NCBI GenBank assembly: GCA_035718085.1
Contig: DASTHS010000033.1
Coordinates: 1 to 11,361, forward strand
DNA from: DASTHS01 sp035718085
Lineage (GTDB): Bacteria > Actinomycetota > Acidimicrobiia > Acidimicrobiales > Palsa-688
Direction: 5' to 3'
Length of the DNA stretch: 11,361 nt
Shown: positions 1-5,201 of the stretch, piece by piece
Numbering within the stretch: position 1 is the stretch's first letter
Layout of the letters: every line of letters starts with the position of its first letter
Notes under the pieces: model-generated
Databases searched by the model: none
What the model saw: only the letters and a program-made list of their open reading frames with translations
What the model was told of the DNA's origin: nothing
Position numbers and translations under genes: made by a program

Positions 1-23
1 TTCCCCTGCAGCTGCGCGCTCAC
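1..23 (-). CDS. Possible first codons of the next gene (pheS candidate), cut by window edge
   Basis: On the minus strand a GTG at 21-23 opens a frame reading V-S-A-Q-L-Q-G to the window edge. It lies 9 bases after the stop of the RNA methyltransferase gene, with a weak AGGGTGG-like Shine-Dalgarno overlapping that stop. In many actinobacteria a SpoU-type methyltransferase gene is followed directly by pheS, the phenylalanyl-tRNA synthetase alpha subunit, which starts with a short polar helix. Seven codons cannot prove this. Treat it as a positional guess. Confidence 0.25.
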
Positions 24-32
24 CGGGCCACC

Positions 33-860
33 CTAGAGCGGCGCCCCCGGTGCGCGCCGGGGACGGAGGTGGTGCAGGGCGATGCCCGCTGCGGTGGCGA
101 CGTTGAGCGAGTCGACGCCGGCCGCCATCGGGATGCGGGCCAGGGCATCGGCGGCGGCCAGGGCGCCGGCGCTCAGCCCGGGGCCCTCGGCGCCGACCAG
201 CACGGCGGTGGGCGGCCCGGGGTCGAGGGCGTCGAGGGGCGGGGCGGCCGGGTCGGGGGTGAGGGCGACCAGCCGGTGGGTGACGGCCAGGGCGGCGAGG
301 CCGGCCGGCCACGGGGCCAGGGTGGCGAAGGGCAGGCGCAGCACGTGCCCGAGCGACACCCGGATGCTGCGCCGGTAGAGCGGGTCGGCGCAGGTCGGGT
401 CGGTGAGCACCCCGGCCACCCCCAGGGCCCGGGCGGTGCGGAACAACGCCCCCAGGTTCTCGTGGTCGTTCACCCCCTCGAGCACCGCGAGCAGTGGCCC
501 CGACGCCACCACCGCCGCCGGGTCGGCGGGCGGCGGCCGCACCCCGGCGGCCAGCACCCCCCGGTGGATGGCGAAGCCGACGGTCGCCCCCAGCACCTCG
601 TCGGAGCCGACCAGCACCTGCCGGCCGGCGAGCAGCGGGGCGACGGCCGCCAGCCGCCGCTCGGCGATGAGCACCGAGCGCACCTCGTAGCCCGAGGCGA
701 GCAGCTGCTCGAGGGCCAGCGCCCCCTCCACGACGAAGGTGCGCCGCGGGGCCAGGTCCCGGTCGCGCAGGGCCCGGTAGTCGTCGAGGCGGGGGTCGGC
801 CGGGTCGGCGACGGCCACGACCTCGGGCGACGGGCCGCCTGACTGGCGACCTTCCCCCAC
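33..860 (-). CDS. SpoU/TrmH-family RNA 2'-O-methyltransferase
   Basis: This 275-residue protein belongs to the SPOUT superfamily, which transfers a methyl group from S-adenosylmethionine to a ribose 2'-OH in rRNA or tRNA. An N-terminal substrate-binding domain of the SpoU_sub_bind type spans about residues 38-105 (VVEGALALEQLL, FAIHRGVLA). The catalytic trefoil-knot domain follows with all three motifs. Motif 1 is NDHENLGALFRTA (131-143, with N135 and catalytic R141), motif 2 is VLVGAEGPGLS (220-230) and motif 3 is IPMAAGVDSLNVATAAGIAL (243-262). The start is GTG at 858-860, 12 bases after the glutathione peroxidase stop and preceded by GGGGCG; a later GTG at 816-818 is less well supported. 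The close spacing suggests co-transcription with the peroxidase. The sequence does not tell which RNA is modified. In other actinobacteria TsnR-like members of this family sit beside pheST. Confidence 0.93.
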   Translation of the reverse strand: MGEGRQSGGPSPEVVAVADPADPRLDDYRALRDRDLAPRRTFVVEGALALEQLLASGYEVRSVLIAERRLAAVAPLLAGRQVLVGSDEVLGATVGFAIHRGVLAAGVRPPPADPAAVVASGPLLAVLEGVNDHENLGALFRTARALGVAGVLTDPTCADPLYRRSIRVSLGHVLRLPFATLAPWPAGLAALAVTHRLVALTPDPAAPPLDALDPGPPTAVLVGAEGPGLSAGALAAADALARIPMAAGVDSLNVATAAGIALHHLRPRRAPGAPL

Positions 861-872
861 CGCCGCGCCCCG

Positions 873-1361
873 CTACGCCGGCAGCACCGCCTCGATGGCG
901 GCCACCACCTCGTCGGACTCGGGGTCGACCATCGGCCGGAAGCGCCGGGCGACGCTGCCGTCGGGCGCGACCAGGAACTTCTCGAAGTTCCACTGCACGT
1001 CACCGGCCTCGCCGTTGTCGTCGGCGGTCGCCTCCAGCCACTCGTAGAGGGGGTGGCGGCCGGGGCCGTTGACCGACACCTTCTCGGTCATCGGGAAGCT
1101 CACCCCGTAGGTCGTCGAGCAGAACGTGGCGATGTCGTCGGCGCTGCCGGGCTCCTGGTTGGCGAACTGGTTGCACGGCACACCGAGCACGGTGAACCCG
1201 CGGTCGGCGAAGCGCTCCTGGAGCCGCTCGAGCCCCTCGTACTGGGGGGTCAGGCCGCAGCGGCTGGCCACGTTCACCACCAGCACGGCGCGCCCGTCGA
1301 GCGCGGCGGTGTCGAGCGTGCCGCCCTGCAGGCGGTCGATGGTCACGTCGGGGAGGGCCAT
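873..1361 (-). CDS. Glutathione peroxidase-family (thioredoxin-type) peroxidase
   Basis: This 162-residue protein has the full length of a bacterial GPx-fold enzyme that reduces hydrogen peroxide and lipid hydroperoxides in the cytosol. The peroxidatic cysteine is C35 in NVASRCGLTPQY. The glutamine of the catalytic triad or tetrad is Q69 in CNQFANQEPGS, and W124/N125 occur in WNFEKFLV. A second cysteine, C81 in FCSTTYGVSFP, lies 46 residues after C35. This is the spacing of the resolving cysteine in thioredoxin-dependent GPx enzymes, so thioredoxin rather than glutathione is the likely electron donor. That fits actinobacteria, which generally lack glutathione. The enzyme uses Cys, not selenocysteine. 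The ATG at 1359-1361 has no Shine-Dalgarno, but a promoter-like element places the transcript start on it (see 1368-1395). The gene is followed after 12 bases by the RNA methyltransferase gene. Confidence 0.95.
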   Translation of the reverse strand: MALPDVTIDRLQGGTLDTAALDGRAVLVVNVASRCGLTPQYEGLERLQERFADRGFTVLGVPCNQFANQEPGSADDIATFCSTTYGVSFPMTEKVSVNGPGRHPLYEWLEATADDNGEAGDVQWNFEKFLVAPDGSVARRFRPMVDPESDEVVAAIEAVLPA

Positions 1362-1367
1362 GGCCGA

Positions 1368-1395
1368 ATGCTAGGGCCGACCCCGGGGCTGTCAG
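1368..1395 (-). promoter_or_regulatory. Candidate leaderless promoter of the peroxidase gene
   Basis: Read on the minus strand, CTGACA (1390-1395, five of six to TTGACA) is followed after 16 bases by TAGCAT (1368-1373, a TANNNT -10). The last T of the -10 is at position -7 if the A of the ATG (1361) is +1. There is no Shine-Dalgarno in the 6 bases before the ATG. The -35 overlaps the TGA stop of the upstream SRPBCC gene. Leaderless genes with a -10 at this distance are common in actinobacteria. The assignment is by pattern only. Confidence 0.5.
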
Positions 1396-1853
1396 CGGGG
1401 CGCGCCGGCCTCGGTCGACTCGACACGGGCCTTGAGCTCACGGAGGGCCGTGCCCATGATGCGCCCCTCGGCCCGGCGCTTGACGAACCCGGGCAGCGGC
1501 ACGACCAGGTCGACGGTGAGGCGATAGGTGATCTCGGTCGACCCCTCCCCCGCCGGGCGCAGCTCGTAGCTGCCGTCGAGGCGGCGGGTGATGTCGCCGG
1601 CCACCTGGATCCAGCTGAGCTGGCCGGGCGCGTCGGTGTAGTCGTAGAGCAGCGTGTAGGAGGTGGAGCGGCCGAACGCCGCGGCGCGGAAGGTGACCCG
1701 CACGGCGCGCCCCTCGTCGTCGCGTTCGTCGACGGTCACCGCCTTGATGTCGGCGGCCCAGTCGGGGTAGTGCTCGAAGCCGGTCAAGACCTCGAAGCAG
1801 TGCTCGGGCGTGCCCGAGATGAGCATGCGCTCGGTGACCTGCTCCTCCACCAC
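1392..1853 (-). CDS. SRPBCC/START-like protein (polyketide cyclase/dehydrase family)
   Basis: This small soluble protein of about 153 residues has the helix-grip fold used to bind hydrophobic ligands in a deep cavity. Recognisable parts are the N-terminal strand with TPEHCFEVLTGFEHYPDW (about 15-32), which is the usual 'P..V...L.D...YP.W' start of the Polyketide_cyc family. Alternating beta strands follow (VRVTFRAAAFGRSTSYTLLYDY, then ITRRLDGSYELRPAGEGSTEITYRLTVD), then a long C-terminal helix beginning near residue 122. Similar actinobacterial proteins are annotated as cyclase/dehydrase, but most have no known substrate, and no catalytic residue can be assigned here. Two GTG codons are tandem at 1851-1853 and 1848-1850. 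A strong AAGGAGG at 1855-1861 is too close to the first and favours the second by spacing. It lies about 61 bases after the glycosyltransferase gene, so a lipid or glycolipid ligand is conceivable but unproven. Confidence 0.85.
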   Translation of the reverse strand: MVEEQVTERMLISGTPEHCFEVLTGFEHYPDWAADIKAVTVDERDDEGRAVRVTFRAAAFGRSTSYTLLYDYTDAPGQLSWIQVAGDITRRLDGSYELRPAGEGSTEITYRLTVDLVVPLPGFVKRRAEGRIMGTALRELKARVESTEAGAPR

Positions 1854-1854
1854 G

Positions 1855-1887
1855 CCTCCTTCGGCCGTCCAGCGGCAGTCGACCGTA
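1855..1887 (-). promoter_or_regulatory. Candidate -10 and strong ribosome binding site before the SRPBCC gene
   Basis: On the minus strand AAGGAGG (1855-1861) is an ideal Shine-Dalgarno and points to the second of two tandem GTG codons (4-base spacer). About 20 bases upstream, TACGGT (1882-1887) fits the TANNNT -10 pattern. No convincing -35 is visible at 16-18 bases. The ribosome binding site is solid. The promoter is weak and the gene could equally be read through from the glycosyltransferase. Confidence 0.4.
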
Positions 1888-1914
1888 GCGGCTCCCTGCG
1901 CGAACCGGCCAGCG

Positions 1915-3081
1915 CTACCCGACGGCGAGGGAGGCGAGGGCGCCCTGGAGGTGGCAGGCCAGCGTGTCGTAGGCGAAGCGCCGCTCGGCCCGGGCCCGGG
2001 CCGCCGCCCCCATCTCGGCGCGCCGGGCCGGGTCGGCCAGCAGGGCGCCGATGGCTGCGGCAGCGGCGGCGGCGTCGTCGGGCGGGTCGACGATCAGGCC
2101 GGTCACCCCGTCGTCGACGGCCTCGGCCGCCCCGCCGCGGCGCCCGGCGACGGCGGCCACCCCGGCGGCGGCCGCCTCGAGCAGCACGATGCCGAAGCCC
2201 TCCTGCTCGAGGCCGGCCCAGCGGGTGCGGCACAGCAGCACGAACACGTCGGCCGCCGCGTACAGGGCGGGCAGGTCGGCGTCGGCCACCCGGCCGAGCA
2301 TGCGCACCGGCGCCCCCGCCGACGCGATGCGCTGGTCGAGGCGGCGGCGGTCGCGGCCACCGCCGGCGATGGCGACGGTCAGGCCCGGGTGGTCGGGGGC
2401 GAGGAGGGCGGCGGCGTCGATGAGGGTGTCCATGCCCTTGCGGGGCACCAGCCGGCTGACGCTGACGACCAGCGGGCGGCCGGCCGGCAGCCCGAAGCGG
2501 GCGCGCGCCGCGGCCCGGCCGGCCTCGTCGAGGGGCACGAACCGGGCGGTGTCGACCCCGGGCGGGACCTGCACCACCGGCGGCACCGGGCCGGCGCCGA
2601 TGGCGTGGCGGGCCTCCGCCTCCGGGTAGCCGCCGGCGGAGATGAGCAGCCGGGCCCGTTGCAGCACCTGGCCGAGCACCTGCTTGCTCACCGGCAGGCG
2701 GCCGGGCACGGTCACCTCGGCGCCGTGCAGCACCACCGCGTAGGGCAGGCCCAGCCACGGGCCGAGCACCGAGAGGGGCAGCGCCGGGTCGAGCACGACC
2801 GCCTGCGCCCCCACCTCGGCGGCGAGGCCGGCCACCCGGCGGCGCAGCGCCAGCGACGGCAGCAGCACCGGTTCGTGCATGCGCTCGATGCGGTGCGGCG
2901 CCGCCCGGTCGAACGCGGCCGACCCGTGGTAGCGGGTGGTGAGCACTGTGACGTCGTCGGGCGGCAACCGTCGCCAGAGCTCCCAGAGGTAGTTCTGGAT
3001 GCCGCCGATCTTGGGGGGATAGTCGTTGGTGACCAGCAGGTGCCGCACGTCGGCGAGTGCTCTACCCCTCGCCGGCGCCAT
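1915..3081 (-). CDS. GT4-family glycosyltransferase, PimB-like mannosyltransferase
   Basis: This 388-residue GT-B enzyme is of glycosyltransferase family 4. The N-terminal Rossmann domain starts with HLLVTNDYPPKIGGIQNYLW (14-33), whose GG loop contacts donor and acceptor; VVLHGAE (117-122) follows. The C-terminal donor domain begins near VPPGVDTARF (172-181) and has VVSVSRLVPRKGMDTLIDA (205-223). It carries the EX7E pair E294/E302 in EQEGFGIVLLEA, preceded by RTRWAGLE. The opening 'VTNDxPPxxGGIQ' and the 'RTR..GLE.EGFGI' segment resemble mycobacterial PimB' (GDP-mannose-dependent phosphatidylinositol mannoside mannosyltransferase). A role in mannosylated membrane lipids is therefore the best guess, but donor and acceptor are inferred. 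The ATG at 3079-3081 overlaps the end of sepH by 20 bases and lacks a Shine-Dalgarno. A GTG at 3046-3048 would give V-R-H-L-L-V-T-N-D, closer to the usual family N-terminus, with GAGGGG somewhat far upstream. Either start implies translation coupled to sepH. Confidence 0.9.
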   Translation of the reverse strand: MAPARGRALADVRHLLVTNDYPPKIGGIQNYLWELWRRLPPDDVTVLTTRYHGSAAFDRAAPHRIERMHEPVLLPSLALRRRVAGLAAEVGAQAVVLDPALPLSVLGPWLGLPYAVVLHGAEVTVPGRLPVSKQVLGQVLQRARLLISAGGYPEAEARHAIGAGPVPPVVQVPPGVDTARFVPLDEAGRAAARARFGLPAGRPLVVSVSRLVPRKGMDTLIDAAALLAPDHPGLTVAIAGGGRDRRRLDQRIASAGAPVRMLGRVADADLPALYAAADVFVLLCRTRWAGLEQEGFGIVLLEAAAAGVAAVAGRRGGAAEAVDDGVTGLIVDPPDDAAAAAAAIGALLADPARRAEMGAAARARAERRFAYDTLACHLQGALASLAVG

Positions 3082-4840
3082 CGGCCCGGCGGCGGGTCAG
3101 GCGCAGCCGGCCGGGGCCGGCGGCAGGGGTGTCGTCGCCGGGGCCGGCGGCGGCTGCGGGCGTCGCCTCGCGGGAGCCGGTCGCCTCGTGGTGGCCGGCC
3201 GTGGGGGCCGGGCTCGGCGGCACGGGCGTGACGTGGCCGTTGACGCTGGCGGGCGGCCCGGCGGGTGCCAGGGGGGTGAACCGGGGGGTGCTCCCGTTGC
3301 CGCCCGCCCCGTTGAGCCGGGCGTCGGCGAGGGCGAGCGCGGCCTGCACCCGCGCGCTGGGGGCCGTCCGGCCGCTCCCCGGCCCTGACGCCGCCGGTGC
3401 GGCCGGCACCGGGCCGGCCGGCGCCGGTGCGGCCGGCAGCGATGCGGCGGAGGCTGGCGGCGGTGCGGCCGGCGCCGGGCCGGCGGCTTCCGCCACGATC
3501 ACCCGCTCGGCCGGCGGGCCGGAGTGGGCCGCGGCTGCCCGCTTCCGCCGGGCCGACGCCGGCTGGGCGTCGGCCGGGAGCTCTTCCACGGGAGCAGGCG
3601 GGAGCTCTGCTGCGGGAGCGGGCGGGAGCTGGGCGAGAGGTGGAGCTGCGGGGCCGAGCGCCTTGCGGGCCCTGGCGCCACGACCGGATGTGGAGCCCGG
3701 CTTCTCGACCACGGCCTTCTTGGCCGCCGCCTTCTTCGCCACGGCCTTCTCGGCCACGGCCTTCCTGGCCGCCGCCTTCCTGGCCGCCGCGGCCGCCTTC
3801 TGTGCGGCGGCGCGCTCGACGGCCGCCTCTCGGGCAGCCGCTTTGCGGGCAGCGACGGCGCGCCGCTGCTCTTCGCGCTCGGCAGCCTTGGCGGCCGCCA
3901 CCGCGGCGCGATCGGCGGCGCGCTGCGCGGCGGCCTCCCTGCGGGCGACCGCCGCCGCGGCAGCTGCGGCCCGGCGGGCAGCGGCCCGCTCTGCCTGGGC
4001 CGCGGCGCGAGCGGCGGCCTTGTCGACCGCGACCGCCTTGGGCGGTCGGGGGACCTTGGGGGCAGCGCGCGTTCCTGCGGTCCCCGCGACGGTGCCCGGC
4101 CGGGGGGTGGGCCGCGACCGGCGCACCCGGACCTCCGGTTGCTCGGAGGTGCGCACGAACCCGGTACCGGGGAGCACGACGACGTCGTTGGCCCGACGGC
4201 CCGGCGCGCCGTCGTCGGGCGCGGCGAAGCCGAGCTCGATCGCCGTGCGGCCCTGGGCGACGAGCACGCGGGTGGCCGTGTCGAAGCGCCACTCGGCCCG
4301 CAGCTGCCGGCCGCGGGTGCGCACGGCGAGGGTGATCGCCCACTCCCCGCCGTGGAGGTGCCGGGCGTTCCAGTTGGCGTCGAGCTCGGCGGCCTCGGCG
4401 GGCAGGCCGCGCTCGGCGAGGCCCCGGGCCACGGCGGCGGCCAGGGGCAGCGACGACCGGCCGCGCCGGGGGGCGACGACGTGGGCGGCGCGAGCGGAGG
4501 TCACGGCGTTGGCCTGCTCGGCGAGCACCGGCGGGGCGAAGCGCTCGACCCATGCCTCGCCGACCCCGGCCTCCGCCGCCACCTCGGCGACGGTGCGGCC
4601 GGCACGGAGACGGCTCTGGATCTCGCGTGGCGACAGTGAGCTGGCAGCTCGCTGCGGTGCGGCCGACCTGGTGGCGGGCGCGCGTTCCTCACCGGCCGAC
4701 TGGCCAGCACGCTCGAGCAGGGCGTCGAGGAGCGCCTGGTCCAGCTCGACCAGGTAGGTGGTCTCGCTGGCGCCCCGACGCGCCGAGAAGATGAGGCCCT
4801 GGCGATCAGCTGTGAAGCCCACGAAGTGGAGCGCTTGCAC
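3062..4840 (-). CDS. sepH: SepH-type septation protein with long Ala/Lys and Pro/Ala C-terminal region
   Basis: The 592-residue product has the DUF3071 N-terminus of SepH, an actinobacterial protein that binds FtsZ and promotes its assembly at the septum. It opens with a beta-rich segment VQALHFVGFTADRQGLIFSA (1-20). A helix-turn-helix follows at about 69-101 (LSPREIQSRL, then VAEVAAEAGVGEAWVERF), with PPVLAEQANAV just after it. In characterised SepH this HTH region is needed for FtsZ binding. A second conserved block at about 157-206 contains GEWAITLAVRTRGRQLRAEW. Residues 271-380 are almost only Ala, Lys, Arg and Glu, ending in KKAAAKKA-type pentads, and 394-592 are Pro/Ala-rich and probably disordered. 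SepH proteins are usually nearer 300-400 residues, so this one is enlarged. The GTG at 4838-4840 is chosen because GGGAGGG (4849-4855) lies 8 bases upstream, the family N-terminus starts here, and an upstream ATG at 5149 would run through another gene and add non-conserved sequence. Confidence 0.9.
   Translation of the reverse strand: MQALHFVGFTADRQGLIFSARRGASETTYLVELDQALLDALLERAGQSAGEERAPATRSAAPQRAASSLSPREIQSRLRAGRTVAEVAAEAGVGEAWVERFAPPVLAEQANAVTSARAAHVVAPRRGRSSLPLAAAVARGLAERGLPAEAAELDANWNARHLHGGEWAITLAVRTRGRQLRAEWRFDTATRVLVAQGRTAIELGFAAPDDGAPGRRANDVVVLPGTGFVRTSEQPEVRVRRSRPTPRPGTVAGTAGTRAAPKVPRPPKAVAVDKAAARAAAQAERAAARRAAAAAAAVARREAAAQRAADRAAVAAAKAAEREEQRRAVAARKAAAREAAVERAAAQKAAAAARKAAARKAVAEKAVAKKAAAKKAVVEKPGSTSGRGARARKALGPAAPPLAQLPPAPAAELPPAPVEELPADAQPASARRKRAAAAHSGPPAERVIVAEAAGPAPAAPPPASAASLPAAPAPAGPVPAAPAASGPGSGRTAPSARVQAALALADARLNGAGGNGSTPRFTPLAPAGPPASVNGHVTPVPPSPAPTAGHHEATGSREATPAAAAGPGDDTPAAGPGRLRLTRRRADGAGEG
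3701..4030 (-). repeat. Low-complexity Ala/Lys/Arg/Glu tract inside sepH
   Basis: This stretch encodes sepH residues 271-380. It is alanine-dominated with regularly spaced Lys, Arg and Glu, predicting a long charged helix. The last part is a run of pentads of the form K-A-V-A-E / K-A-V-A-K / K-A-A-A-K, visible as a roughly 15-bp DNA repeat around 3710-3785 (GGCCTTCTTGGCCGCC-like units on the plus strand). The pattern resembles the basic tails of histone H1-like and HupB/HupS nucleoid proteins. Confidence 0.7.
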
Positions 4841-4848
4841 GGGCCTGG

Positions 4849-4886
4849 CCCTCCCAAACCCGGCCTTCGGGTCAGGGAGCACGGTA
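4849..4886 (-). promoter_or_regulatory. Candidate extended -10 promoter and ribosome binding site for sepH
   Basis: In the 76 bases between the Cys-rich gene and sepH, the minus strand shows TGC followed by TACCGT (hexamer at 4881-4886), an extended -10 with TANNNT form. A 30-odd-base leader with GGGAGGG (4849-4855), 8 bases before the GTG start, follows. No -35 match is evident, as expected for an extended -10. The ribosome binding site is convincing; the promoter is moderate. Confidence 0.4.
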
Positions 4887-4916
4887 GCAGCGGCCCTGGC
4901 AGCGCCCGGGGACCGC

Positions 4917-5120
4917 TCAGGCCGGCACCGACGGCCGTCGCCGGTGCCGGATCGGCGGCACCAAGCCGCCGCGCCCGAGCATGTGCACCACCTGTGCCTC
5001 GGCGGCGTCGATGACCTGCGCCGGGCCGGGCGGCCCGCAGAACAAGCTGACCACGCAGTCGGTGCAGGCCTCGGTGCCTTGGAGCAGGCAGTCGTCGCAG
5101 TCGATGAGCAGGGAGGGCAT
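4917..5120 (-). CDS. Small Cys-rich conserved-type protein (CxxC-x7-CxxC), unknown function
   Basis: This 67-residue protein starts at ATG 5118-5120. Its N-terminal half has five cysteines: C8 and C11 in IDCDDC, C19 and C22 in ACTDC, and C28 in LFCG. The CxxC-x7-CxxC spacing suggests a small zinc knuckle or another metal or redox site. The second half (QVIDAAEAQVVHMLGRGGLV) looks like one amphipathic helix, followed by a basic tail RHRRR. I recall similar small proteins in other actinobacteria annotated as hypothetical, but know no function. It is judged a real gene because cysteine-rich composition and an acidic, hydrophobic helix are not what out-of-frame GC-rich DNA gives, and because it fills the space between the NYN gene and sepH on the same strand. 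A weak GATGAT hexamer lies 6 bases before the ATG and there is no Shine-Dalgarno, so it could be leaderless. Its placement hints at co-regulation with sepH but proves nothing. Confidence 0.75.
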   Translation of the reverse strand: MPSLLIDCDDCLLQGTEACTDCVVSLFCGPPGPAQVIDAAEAQVVHMLGRGGLVPPIRHRRRPSVPA

Positions 5121-5154
5121 GGCGACATCATCGCCAGGGGGTGTGACATTTCCC

Positions 5155-5173
5155 GGACCTCGCCGTGAGGCCC
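5155..5173 (-). terminator. Weak hairpin after the NYN gene
   Basis: On the minus strand GGGCCTC-ACGGC-GAGGTCC can form a 7-bp stem with one G-U wobble and a 5-base loop. It lies about 30 bases after the NYN gene stop and 35 bases before the Cys-rich gene. No T-tract follows. It could attenuate read-through between the two genes. In DNA this GC-rich such hairpins also arise by chance. Confidence 0.25.
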
Positions 5174-5201
5174 TGCGGCTCCTGCCCGCCGGGGCGAGGG
5201 A

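Noticed and set aside
1053..2423. Long plus-strand open frame (456 residues) opposite the peroxidase, SRPBCC and glycosyltransferase genes
   Set aside because: It is antisense to three clearly recognised genes and ends in Arg/Pro/Gly-rich low-complexity sequence with no domain. Such frames are expected where third positions are mostly G or C.
2712..4553. Minus-strand frame of 613 residues within sepH and the start of the glycosyltransferase gene
   Set aside because: It is an Arg/Pro/Gly-rich alternative frame of sepH with no conserved motif; sepH itself is well supported.
3057..4757. Plus-strand open frame of 566 residues, and other frames opposite sepH
   Set aside because: These mirror the Ala-rich and Pro-rich repeats of sepH and have no family features of their own.
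4841..5149. Upstream in-frame extension of sepH to an ATG at 5149, giving 695 residues
   Set aside because: The extra 103 residues are Cys/Arg/Pro-rich out-of-frame translation of the Cys-rich small gene. The family N-terminus and a good Shine-Dalgarno mark the GTG at 4840.
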